The notes under the pieces are model-generated. The model had not been told where the DNA came from. It saw only the letters and a program-made list of their open reading frames with translations, and did no database searches. Shown here in pieces: positions 1-5,760 of a DNA stretch of 6,531 bases; the first letter of the stretch is position 1; every line of letters begins with the position of its first letter. Source of the DNA: Planctomycetales bacterium 4484_123 (lineage in GTDB: Bacteria; Planctomycetota; Phycisphaerae; SM23-33). Location of the stretch: NCBI GenBank assembly GCA_002049885.1, contig MVCS01000080.1, positions 1 to 6,531 on the forward strand, written 5' to 3'. Both the position numbers and the translations under genes were made by a program.

Positions 1-1926
1 GGCCTCGCTGGCACGGAGGGCCTCCAGCATTCGCAGCCGGGAGCACAAGTGTCCCAAGGTCGAGGCATACAACCCCAACAGCTCGCGCTGATTGAGGCTC
101 ATCGGCTCACCTGAGAGCAAGTTGTCGGCGCACAAACAGCCGATGATCCGCTCGCCGTCCCACAGCGAGGCAATGGCGATTGTGCCCCGGCCAACGATCC
201 GGCCCTCGCCATCCAGCAGGTCCGTCTCCTCGACCACGCCCAGCCGGGAACCCTCCCGCAGCATCCGCCCCATGAGGCTATTCGGGTCCACCGGCCCGCA
301 CTCGGCACGCTCGTCCTGGAGCCGGCCGTGCTCGTCCACGCCGAAGCTGCCGCGGACCACGTTAGGCTCACCGGTCAGGAACCACAGGCCCAACCGTTCG
401 AAACCCAATTTCCCCCGCCCCAGCTCGACGGCCCGACGACAGAGCTCGTCGAAGGACTCGACCGTGGACAGCTCGTTGACCACGCCGTGCAAGGCCCGCA
501 ACTTCTCCAGGAAGGCCCGCTCGGCCTTTTCCCTCTGGCGCAGGGCCTCTGTCGCCCGCCGTTCCACCGTCACGTCGCGGGCATAGATGGCCACCTGTGT
601 GACCTTGCCGTGGCTGTCACGCACCGGATACACGTGCGTGTCCAGCCACCTGCCGCCGCGCTGGTCCTGGACGCGCAAAGCCTGGCCGGTACGGACGACC
701 TGGCAGAACTGCTTCCAGCGGCGGGCGGCCACCTCCGGCCCGAACAAGTCAAAGGCGCACCGCCCCACCAACTCCGAGACACTACCGCCCAGCGACCGGG
801 CCGCCTGCTCGTTCAAGGCCAGGATGACGCCGCGGGTGTCGTACAACAGCGCCCGGTCCATGGACGCGTCCAGCAGTGCCCGGGCGGTGGCCTCGCTGCT
901 GGCCAGGGCGTCCTGGGCCCGCCGACGCGTGCACAGGTGACCCAGGGCCGAGGCGTACAACGCCAGCAACTCGCACTGGTAACGGTCCAGCGGCCGACCC
1001 GAAAACAAGTTGTCCACGCAAAGAAAACCCAATACCCTGTGGCCATCCCACAGTCCGGCCACCGCCCGCATGGCGCCTCGACGAACCTTGGTGCCCTCAT
1101 CCAAAGTCAGGTTCCGCTCCACTATCGCCCCCAGCTCCTCCCGGCTGACTATCCGCGAAAGCCATTCCTTCAGCACACGGTTGCGATAGCCGCGCTCGTC
1201 ACGAATCCGACCATGCTCGTCGATGCCGAACGACCCGACCATGATCTGCGGGTCCTCGGTGCAAAACCAAAGTCCCACCCGCTCGAAGCCCAACCGGTCC
1301 CGCCCCAGCTCGACGGCACGCCGGCACAACTCGTCGAACGACTCCGCCAGCGACAACTCGTTGACCACCTCGTGCAGGACCTTCAGGCGGTCCATGAACC
1401 CCCGCTCAGCCCGCTCCTGGCGCCGGATGGCCTCCTGGACGTTCTGCAACTCCGTCACATCGGCCGAGATGACCAGTGCAACCCTGCGCTGCGAGTCGGG
1501 GTCAGTCACCGGCTCGACGCTGCTGTGAAGGCACCGCCGCCCGCTGGCCAGTTCGACCCACCTCAGACTGCTGCGACTCTGACCGGAAGTGATGATTTGA
1601 CGGAGGCCGGCTATGTACTCTTCCACCGCCTGGTCGGGCAGTAACGACCGAATGTTCTTGCCGACCAGGTCGTCAGGGCGTCCCCCCAGCATGGCGGCGG
1701 CCCTGGCGTTGAGGCACAGGATGGTGCCGTCCTCGTCGATAAGGCTGGCGGCCGTCAGGTCCGATTCCATCAGCGCCCGCCAGAGCTGCTCGTGTTCCGC
1801 CAGGGCGAATTCCGCGCGCCGTTGCGCCTCACGGGCCTGCCGACATGCCTCCTCCAGCTCCCGCACGCGACGCCGCAGTCGCTCCAGTTCTCCTTCCATT
1901 CCCGTGGATTGCTGAGCATCCGCCAT
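1..1926 (-). CDS. Multi-domain PAS/GAF sensor protein, 3' end outside the window
   Basis: The minus-strand frame is open from an ATG at 1926 to base 1, giving 642 residues with no stop, so the C-terminus is missing. I read the domains as: a charged Glu/Arg-rich coiled coil (residues about 10-48); PAS1 (about 48-160), ending in the usual ADVT; a helical linker; GAF1 (about 183-337); PAS2 (about 345-457), ending in RDVT; a second linker; and GAF2 (about 478-632). The last residues, ALRASEA, repeat the segment that precedes PAS2, so a third PAS probably follows. Both GAFs carry an ESFDELCRRAVELGR helix and a GSFG(I/V)DEHGR loop. I see no signal peptide or membrane segment, so it is likely a cytoplasmic sensor. 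The output domain (histidine kinase, GGDEF or other) is off the window, so its class cannot be stated. An AAGGGG stretch about 8 bases upstream supports this start. Confidence 0.9.
   Translation of the reverse strand, partial: MADAQQSTGMEGELERLRRRVRELEEACRQAREAQRRAEFALAEHEQLWRALMESDLTAASLIDEDGTILCLNARAAAMLGGRPDDLVGKNIRSLLPDQAVEEYIAGLRQIITSGQSRSSLRWVELASGRRCLHSSVEPVTDPDSQRRVALVISADVTELQNVQEAIRRQERAERGFMDRLKVLHEVVNELSLAESFDELCRRAVELGRDRLGFERVGLWFCTEDPQIMVGSFGIDEHGRIRDERGYRNRVLKEWLSRIVSREELGAIVERNLTLDEGTKVRRGAMRAVAGLWDGHRVLGFLCVDNLFSGRPLDRYQCELLALYASALGHLCTRRRAQDALASSEATARALLDASMDRALLYDTRGVILALNEQAARSLGGSVSELVGRCAFDLFGPEVAARRWKQFCQVVRTGQALRVQDQRGGRWLDTHVYPVRDSHGKVTQVAIYARDVTVERRATEALRQREKAERAFLEKLRALHGVVNELSTVESFDELCRRAVELGRGKLGFERLGLWFLTGEPNVVRGSFGVDEHGRLQDERAECGPVDPNSLMGRMLREGSRLGVVEETDLLDGEGRIVGRGTIAIASLWDGERIIGCLCADNLLSGEPMSLNQRELLGLYASTLGHLCSRLRMLEALRASEA
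31..1380 (-). repeat. Internal duplication of the GAF module in the sensor gene
   Basis: GAF1 (bases 916-1380) and GAF2 (31-495) are two copies of the same unit offset by exactly 885 bases (295 residues), measured from the shared VVNELS motif at residues 187 and 482. The preceding linkers also match (RRQERAERGF against RQREKAERAF). The PAS domains between them are less alike. Similarity is visible in the DNA, for example CCCCAGCTCGACGGC in both copies, so this is a within-gene duplication of a PAS-GAF unit rather than two independently acquired domains. Confidence 0.85.
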
Positions 1927-2011
1927 TTGACTGCCCCTTCCCGGGTTCCCGACGCCTTCCCCAGGCCGAGCCGCCGGAATCAGAGGCCCGGGACGACTGT
2001 TTATTACCATT

Positions 2012-2039
2012 ATTCTATCTGCAAAGGCCGACACGTCAG
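2012..2039 (-). promoter_or_regulatory. Candidate sigma70-like promoter for the PAS/GAF sensor gene
   Basis: In the only AT-rich patch of the divergent spacer, the minus strand reads CTGACG (plus 2034-2039), a 16-base spacer, then TAGAAT (plus 2012-2017). These match TTGACA at 4 of 6 and TATAAT at 5 of 6. A start near 2005 would leave a leader of about 80 bases before the ATG at 1926. This is a pattern match only, and the host's sigma preference is unknown. Confidence 0.35.
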
Positions 2040-2110
2040 GCCATTTCCACCAAGCCGATGCCCGAAAGACATGGCGAACCTGGACCTTTCCCCCAACCGG
2101 CCCCAGCCGA

Positions 2111-2116
2111 TAGAAT
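2111..2116 (+). promoter_or_regulatory. Candidate -10 box just upstream of the glycosyltransferase-like gene
   Basis: TAGAAT (5 of 6 to TATAAT) ends nine bases before the ATG at 2126, with no convincing -35 box upstream and no Shine-Dalgarno sequence between it and the ATG. If it is used, transcription would begin at or within a few bases of the start codon, giving a leaderless or nearly leaderless message. Confidence 0.25.
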
Positions 2117-2125
2117 CCAGTAATC

Positions 2126-3241
2126 ATGTCACCCGCACCCGTTGGAAATGCCGACAGCCCCGGCGCCCTGTTGCACGTAGGCCTCGTGGCCGGCCCCAGG
2201 AGCCTGGCCGAGCTGGGCCCCGTGGTCCGCCACCTGACGGTGGGCCTGCTGGACCAACCCATGCGCGTGACCCTGGTACACCCAGCCGGCGCGGCCCCGG
2301 CCCACCTGCCCTCCCCGCCCGTGGGCATGGTCAACTACGCCATTTCCCGAGTGCCGCTGCTCCGCAACCGGCAGATACGAGCCCTTGTTGAGACCCTCCA
2401 ACCCCTGGGCCTGGACCTGCTGCACGGCCTGGACTGCAACGCCCTGCCGCTGACCCGCCGGCTGGCGGCCGGGCTGGATCTGGACTACCTCATCGCCCTG
2501 ACGAGCCTGGAAGGGAATTTCCGCTTCTCAGACCCGCACTGCCGATATGTGCTGGCCGCAAGCGAGCCCATCCGCGAGCTCCTGCTCGCCAGCTCAGCGG
2601 TGCCCGATGAGGCCGTGGTCCTGCTGCGGCCCGGGGTGCACCGGGCGCGCAAGGCCACCTGTTTCACCGACCCCTCCCACGCCCCAGCCCTCGTTGCCGC
2701 CGGCGAGTTCACCTCCTACCCGGCCTTCGCCGCCGTGCTGGAGGCCTTCGCCGGGCTCCTGGCGGCCCGCCGCGACTGTGTCTTCTTCCTTGTGGGCGGG
2801 GGGCGCCACGAGGCCGCCCTGCGCCGGCGGGCCGAGGCGCTGGGGCTGATGCACGACCTGACGTTCGTGGACCTTCAGAGCCCCGAGCAGCTCCAGGGCA
2901 TCCTCCGCGGGGCCGACGTCTTCATCTGCCCCGTTCCTTCCCAACGCATCGAGGTGCGGCTGCTGGCAGCGATGGCTGCTGGCGTGCCCGTGGTCTGTGC
3001 CGAAAACCCAGCCGCCGATTTCGTGATGGCCGACCGCACTGCCCTTACCTTCCAGGCCGGCGACGCCGGCGAATTGGCCGTCAAGCTCAAGGCCCTGCTG
3101 GACGACCGCGCCGCCGCCCGGTCGCTGGCCGAGAACGCCCTGGCCCTGCTGCGAGAAAACCACTCCCCCGCCCGGGTGAGCCAACAGCTCGCCGAAATCT
3201 ACCGCGCCGTGGTCAGCAAACAGGTCACGAGCACCGACTAG
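2126..3241 (+). CDS. GT4-like (GT-B fold) glycosyltransferase-family protein with degenerate donor site
   Basis: This 371-residue protein has the two-lobe layout of family-4 glycosyltransferases. The N-terminal lobe (about 15-165) is weakly conserved. The C-terminal Rossmann-like lobe (about 185-345) contains FFLVGGGRHEAAL (220-232), the LQGILRGADVFICP strand-helix (256-269), the AMAAGVPVV segment (282-290) and a closing helix. Such enzymes move a sugar from a nucleotide donor to lipid, glycan or protein acceptors. Here the positions that normally bind the donor appear replaced: Glu194 and Pro199 where Arg and Lys are usual, and Gln273 and Ala281 in place of the two glutamates of the EX7E motif. 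It may therefore be an atypical or inactive member. There is no signal peptide or membrane segment. The ATG has no clear ribosome site; it is the first Met in this frame and precedes the first beta-strand by a short Pro-rich lead. The substrate is unknown. Confidence 0.85.
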   Translation: MSPAPVGNADSPGALLHVGLVAGPRSLAELGPVVRHLTVGLLDQPMRVTLVHPAGAAPAHLPSPPVGMVNYAISRVPLLRNRQIRALVETLQPLGLDLLHGLDCNALPLTRRLAAGLDLDYLIALTSLEGNFRFSDPHCRYVLAASEPIRELLLASSAVPDEAVVLLRPGVHRARKATCFTDPSHAPALVAAGEFTSYPAFAAVLEAFAGLLAARRDCVFFLVGGGRHEAALRRRAEALGLMHDLTFVDLQSPEQLQGILRGADVFICPVPSQRIEVRLLAAMAAGVPVVCAENPAADFVMADRTALTFQAGDAGELAVKLKALLDDRAAARSLAENALALLRENHSPARVSQQLAEIYRAVVSKQVTSTD

Positions 3242-3322
3242 GGCCCGACTCGTAACGGCCTCCACCGGCAGTGAAAGTACATCCCCACCGGCCGCCGGCC
3301 GCCAGTTCCGCCCTGGTCGCAC
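3242..3322. other. Convergent intergenic gap
   Basis: These 81 bases separate the ends of the glycosyltransferase-like gene and dapA. They are GC-rich with short CCGGC/GCCGG repeats (about 3287-3303), but I could not build a clean stem followed by a T-run on either strand. No confident terminator is called. Confidence 0.5.
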
Positions 3323-4213
3323 CTACGCCGCGGCCTGGAGGCCGAAGGCCCGCAGCATCTCCGCCAGGGCCGGGCGGTGTTTCTCCGACAGCGGCACCAG
3401 GGGCAGCCTGAGCTCGTTTTCGATCATCCCCGCCATGGACAGGGCCGCCTTGATGGGGATGGGATTGGTCTGGACGAACATGGCCTTGAACAGCGGGAAG
3501 AGCCGCAGGTGCCGGGCGGTGGCGGCGGGCAGGTCGCCGGCCAGCATGGCGTCACAGAGCTTGCGTATCTCGCCGGGCAGGATGTTGGCCAGGACGCTGA
3601 TGACGCCCTTGCCGCCCACCGCACCGATGGGCAGGGTCAGCGAGTCGTCGCCGGAGAGGATGGTGATATCACAGGCGGCGGCCAGGGCCGAGGCGTTGTC
3701 CAGCTTGCCGGTGGCGTCCTTGACGGCCACCACCTGGTGAATCTCATTGTACATGCGGATGACGGTCTCGGGCAGCAGCTCCACGCCGGACCGGCCGGGG
3801 ATGTTGTAAAGCACGATGGGCAGGCCCACCTTGGCCAGCTCGGCCACGTGCTCGTACATGCCCTGCTGGGTGGGCTTGTTGTAGTACGGGTTGACCACCA
3901 GGCAGGCGTCGGCGCCGGCCTCGCAGGCGTGACTGGTCAGTCGCACGGCCTCGGCGGTGGAGTTGCTGCCGGTGCCGGCAATGACCGGCACCCTGCCGGC
4001 GGCGCGCTTGATGGTGTACTCCACCACGGCGTCGTGCTCTTCGTGGCTGAGCGTGGGCGACTCGCCGGTCGTGCCGCAGGGGACCAGGCCCTGCGTGCCG
4101 TTGGCCAACTGGAAATCGATCAGCCGGCCCAGGGCATCCCAGTCCACCTCCCCGCCACGGAAAGGCGTGACCAGTGCCACCATCGAACCCTCGAGCTTGA
4201 GCCTCTCTGCCAT
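3323..4213 (-). CDS. dapA: 4-hydroxy-tetrahydrodipicolinate synthase
   Basis: DapA condenses pyruvate with L-aspartate 4-semialdehyde to give 4-hydroxy-tetrahydrodipicolinate, the entry to the diaminopimelate/lysine pathway, in the cytoplasm. The 296-residue length is normal for this TIM-barrel family. Visible hallmarks are GTTGES (47-52, with the catalytic Thr48/Thr49), NPYYNKPTQQG (108-118, with Tyr111 in the place of E. coli Tyr107), YNIPGRSG (136-143, with Tyr136 and the substrate-binding Arg141), the Schiff-base lysine Lys165 in VAVKDATG, and GGKGVISVLAN (200-210). All key residues are present, so it should be active. The ATG has AAAGG eight bases upstream (plus 4222-4226). It lies 21 bases after the zinc-finger antitoxin stop, with no room for an obvious separate promoter, so it is probably co-transcribed with the upstream pair. 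Confidence 0.97.
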   Translation of the reverse strand: MAERLKLEGSMVALVTPFRGGEVDWDALGRLIDFQLANGTQGLVPCGTTGESPTLSHEEHDAVVEYTIKRAAGRVPVIAGTGSNSTAEAVRLTSHACEAGADACLVVNPYYNKPTQQGMYEHVAELAKVGLPIVLYNIPGRSGVELLPETVIRMYNEIHQVVAVKDATGKLDNASALAAACDITILSGDDSLTLPIGAVGGKGVISVLANILPGEIRKLCDAMLAGDLPAATARHLRLFPLFKAMFVQTNPIPIKAALSMAGMIENELRLPLVPLSEKHRPALAEMLRAFGLQAAA

Positions 4214-4234
4214 CCTGGTAACCTTTCCCGTACT

Positions 4235-4483
4235 TCAGGCCACTTCGAAGGAACGACCCAACGGCCGGAATCCCTCCGTCTCCTGACGCTTGAGCTTGGC
4301 CCTGATCTCTTCGAAGCGACGCACGGTCTGCTCGCTGTAAAGCCGCTCCCCACAGTGCAGGCACACCTCCGCCGACACATTGACCACGGCGACATGAATA
4401 CCGCCTCGAAGCAACTTCTCAACCTGCTTCTCGACCAACTCGCCCCCGCAAACCGGACACCTCTCAAAGGGCATCATGGTCAT
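4235..4483 (-). CDS. YgiT/MqsA-type zinc-finger antitoxin, no helix-turn-helix domain
   Basis: This 82-residue protein has the YgiT-type zinc finger: CPVCGG (Cys9, Cys12) and CLHCGE (Cys41, Cys44), with a beta-rich segment between. A charged helix (about 47-68) and a short tail ending GRSFEVA follow. In MqsA the zinc finger holds the toxin and a C-terminal helix-turn-helix binds the promoter. Here the protein ends before such a domain, so it probably neutralises the toxin without binding DNA itself. I chose the start at 4483 because its ATG overlaps the toxin stop by four bases (ATGA) and has GGAGG five bases upstream (plus 4489-4493). An upstream Met at 4510 would extend it inside the toxin gene, and a Met at 4477 is a close alternative. 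The antitoxin role rests on family and pairing. Confidence 0.85.
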   Translation of the reverse strand: MTMMPFERCPVCGGELVEKQVEKLLRGGIHVAVVNVSAEVCLHCGERLYSEQTVRRFEEIRAKLKRQETEGFRPLGRSFEVA

Positions 4484-4791
4484 CCCTTCCTCCGCCGCCA
4501 GTCCAGCCATCTGCCAGGATCAGGGCGATATACGGTTATGAGAACGGCCCATCCACTATCTTTATTGTACGCCCAAACGCTGTGAACAGGGTCGCCGCCG
4601 TCCGTATCGCCGTACACCAAGCAGCTCGGGTAAGGCTTGTCCTCTGGATAGTCCTCAATAACTTCGCCGTGCAGAACAGAGGAGCGGATTTCATCGAAAG
4701 TGAGCGAATCGGCCACGGCCTCTTCATCCGCATGATCCGTAATCCGAACCCGTCCAGCCCGGATCGCCTTGATGATGTGGCCAATGTCCAA
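4480..4791 (-). CDS. DUF4258 family protein, putative toxin of the pair
   Basis: This 103-residue protein matches the DUF4258 pattern: an N-terminal helix, ITDHADEEA (17-25), a helix with LTFDEI, the strand GEVIEDYPEDKPYPSCLV (42-59), a central VHSVWAYN strand with His70, and the closing LITVYRPDPGRW (84-95). Members are commonly found beside YgiT-type zinc-finger proteins and are regarded as RelE/MqsR-like toxins. I infer RNase-type action and cannot show it. The start is TTG (4791-4789): an in-frame TGA lies at 4809-4807, and no ATG or GTG is available before the conserved region. GAGGGG lies about 11 bases upstream, a rather long spacing. The toxin-first order is that of mqsRA and higBA. 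It begins 89 bases after the pdxJ stop. Confidence 0.82.
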   Translation of the reverse strand: MDIGHIIKAIRAGRVRITDHADEEAVADSLTFDEIRSSVLHGEVIEDYPEDKPYPSCLVYGDTDGGDPVHSVWAYNKDSGWAVLITVYRPDPGRWLDWRRRKG

Positions 4792-4843
4792 TCGGTCGCC
4801 GTCCCCTCAGAATCCGAAGCCCAACGGTCTCGCAAGCAATGCC

Positions 4844-4863
4844 GCCCCACAGGGGCTTCGCCC
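4844..4863 (-). other. Short alternative hairpins between pdxJ and the toxin gene
   Basis: Within the 89-base gap, GCCCC (4844-4848) and GGGGC (4852-4856) flank a 3-base loop. An overlapping stem, GGGC (4853-4856) with GCCC (4860-4863), competes for the same bases. Neither is followed by a T-run on the minus strand, so this is not a standard intrinsic terminator. It could attenuate or process the pdxJ-toxin transcript, or be chance in GC-rich DNA. Confidence 0.25.
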
Positions 4864-4880
4864 AGCTCCCGGCCCTGTGC

Positions 4881-5615
4881 CTACTGGATGAGCCGCTTCA
4901 TCTCCGCCACGGCCGAGCGCAGCCCCACGAAGACGGCCCGGCTGACTATGCTGTGGCCGATGTTGAACTCGGTGAAGCCCTCTATGGCCGCCACCGGGGC
5001 GATGTTCCGATACGTCAGTCCGTGCCCGCCGTGGACGACCAGCCCGGCGTCCAGGCCGGCCTGGACGGCCCGGCGGATCTCCTGTAGGGCCGAGCGGACC
5101 TGCCGGTCACGCCCCTCGCTGCCGTGAAGCAGCCAGGCGTTGGCGTACCGGCCGGTATGGATCTCGATGGCGTCGCAGCCGACCTCCTGGCAGGCCCGGA
5201 CCTGGTCGGGCTCGGGGTCGATGAAGGCGCTGACGGTCACGCCGGCGTTCTGGAGTGCGCGGGTGACGTCTCTGATGCGGCGGGATTGACCGGCCACGTC
5301 CAGCCCGCCCTCGGTGGTCACTTCCTGGCGATTCTCCGGCACCAAGGTGGCCTGGTCGGGCTTCAGTTCCAGGGCGATCTGCACGATCTCCTCGGCCAGG
5401 GACATCTCCATGTTCAGCTTGACCCGCACCACCTCGCGCAGCAGCCGGACGTCACGGTCGATGATGTGCCGGCGGTCCTGGCGGAGGTGGAACGTGATGC
5501 AGTCGGCCCCGCCCAGCTCGGCCTCCACGGCCGCCCACACCGGGTCGGGCTCCACCGTCTGGCGGGCCTGCCGCACGGTGGCCACGTGGTCTATGTTGAC
5601 GCCCAGTCCTGCCAT
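4881..5615 (-). CDS. pdxJ: Pyridoxine 5'-phosphate synthase
   Basis: PdxJ joins 3-amino-2-oxopropyl phosphate (1-aminoacetone 3-phosphate) with 1-deoxy-D-xylulose 5-phosphate to close the ring of pyridoxine 5'-phosphate, the last committed step of the DXP-dependent vitamin B6 route. The 244 residues match the family length. Motifs seen: GVNIDHVATVRQAR (5-18); HLRQDRRHI (43-51), with His43 in the place of E. coli catalytic His45; NMEM (68-71), with Glu70 for Glu72; LVPENRQEVTTEGGLDV (91-107); EIHTGRYA (151-158); and GGHGLTYRN (196-204), with His198 for catalytic His193. NIGHSIV and a C-terminal EMKRLIQ helix complete the barrel. The enzyme looks intact. The ATG has a strong GGAGG six bases upstream (plus 5622-5626). 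It is the first gene of the minus-strand cluster. Confidence 0.97.
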   Translation of the reverse strand: MAGLGVNIDHVATVRQARQTVEPDPVWAAVEAELGGADCITFHLRQDRRHIIDRDVRLLREVVRVKLNMEMSLAEEIVQIALELKPDQATLVPENRQEVTTEGGLDVAGQSRRIRDVTRALQNAGVTVSAFIDPEPDQVRACQEVGCDAIEIHTGRYANAWLLHGSEGRDRQVRSALQEIRRAVQAGLDAGLVVHGGHGLTYRNIAPVAAIEGFTEFNIGHSIVSRAVFVGLRSAVAEMKRLIQ

Positions 5616-5665
5616 CAGTTTCCTCCCCGCCTCTCTGCAAGGGCTACACTATCGAGCGGGCATCC

Positions 5666-5694
5666 AGCCTAACGCAAAACAGCCAACAGGGCAA
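5666..5694 (-). promoter_or_regulatory. Weak candidate promoter for pdxJ
   Basis: The minus strand reads TTGCCC (plus 5689-5694), a 17-base spacer, then TAGGCT (plus 5666-5671). The -35 match is 4 of 6 and the -10 match only 3 of 6. Transcription from near 5659 would give a leader of about 44 bases. The main support is position: pdxJ heads its strand here. Confidence 0.2.
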
Positions 5695-5710
5695 ATCGCT
5701 TTGTCTGCCC
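5689..5710. promoter_or_regulatory. Inverted repeat in the pdxJ/exported-protein divergent spacer
   Basis: GGGCA (5689-5693) and TGCCC (5706-5710) form an inverted repeat around a 12-base centre that itself contains AAA and TTT. It overlaps the candidate -35 boxes of both divergent genes, the place where a shared operator would sit. At five base pairs per arm it could also be chance. Confidence 0.25.
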
Positions 5711-5729
5711 GGGGCCGGCCGCCTAAACT
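5701..5729 (+). promoter_or_regulatory. Candidate sigma70-like promoter for the exported protein gene
   Basis: TTGTCT (5701-5706) and TAAACT (5724-5729) are separated by 17 bases, each matching consensus at 4 of 6. A start near 5736 would leave a leader of about 25 bases containing the AAAGGA ribosome site (5747-5752). Confidence 0.35.
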
Positions 5730-5760
5730 ATCATGCCTTTGTGTTGAAAGGATCAGTCAG

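Noticed and set aside
328..1644. A 438-codon open frame on the plus strand across the sensor gene
   Set aside because: It lies antisense to a frame with clear PAS and GAF motifs. Long antisense frames are expected with high third-position GC, and its translation shows no recognisable domain.
1..1926. Sequence repetition at 885-base spacing as a tandem mobile or CRISPR-like repeat
   Set aside because: The repeat stays in frame and encodes matching GAF domains, so it is a protein-domain duplication.
3287..3303. GC-rich CCGGC/GCCGG repeats as a bidirectional terminator between the convergent genes
   Set aside because: The arms do not form a clean symmetric stem and there is no T-run on either side.
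2594..3322. A 242-codon minus-strand frame opposite the glycosyltransferase-like gene
   Set aside because: Low-complexity Gly/Val/Gln translation, antisense to recognisable GT-B motifs; treated as a compositional artefact.
4484..4510. A nine-residue longer antitoxin start at 4510
   Set aside because: It would lie inside the toxin gene, adds no conserved residues, and lacks the well-spaced GGAGG that precedes the ATG at 4483.
3377..4585. A 402-codon plus-strand open frame over dapA and the toxin-antitoxin pair
   Set aside because: It is Gly/His/Gln-rich, matches no family, and is a shadow of three well-supported minus-strand genes.
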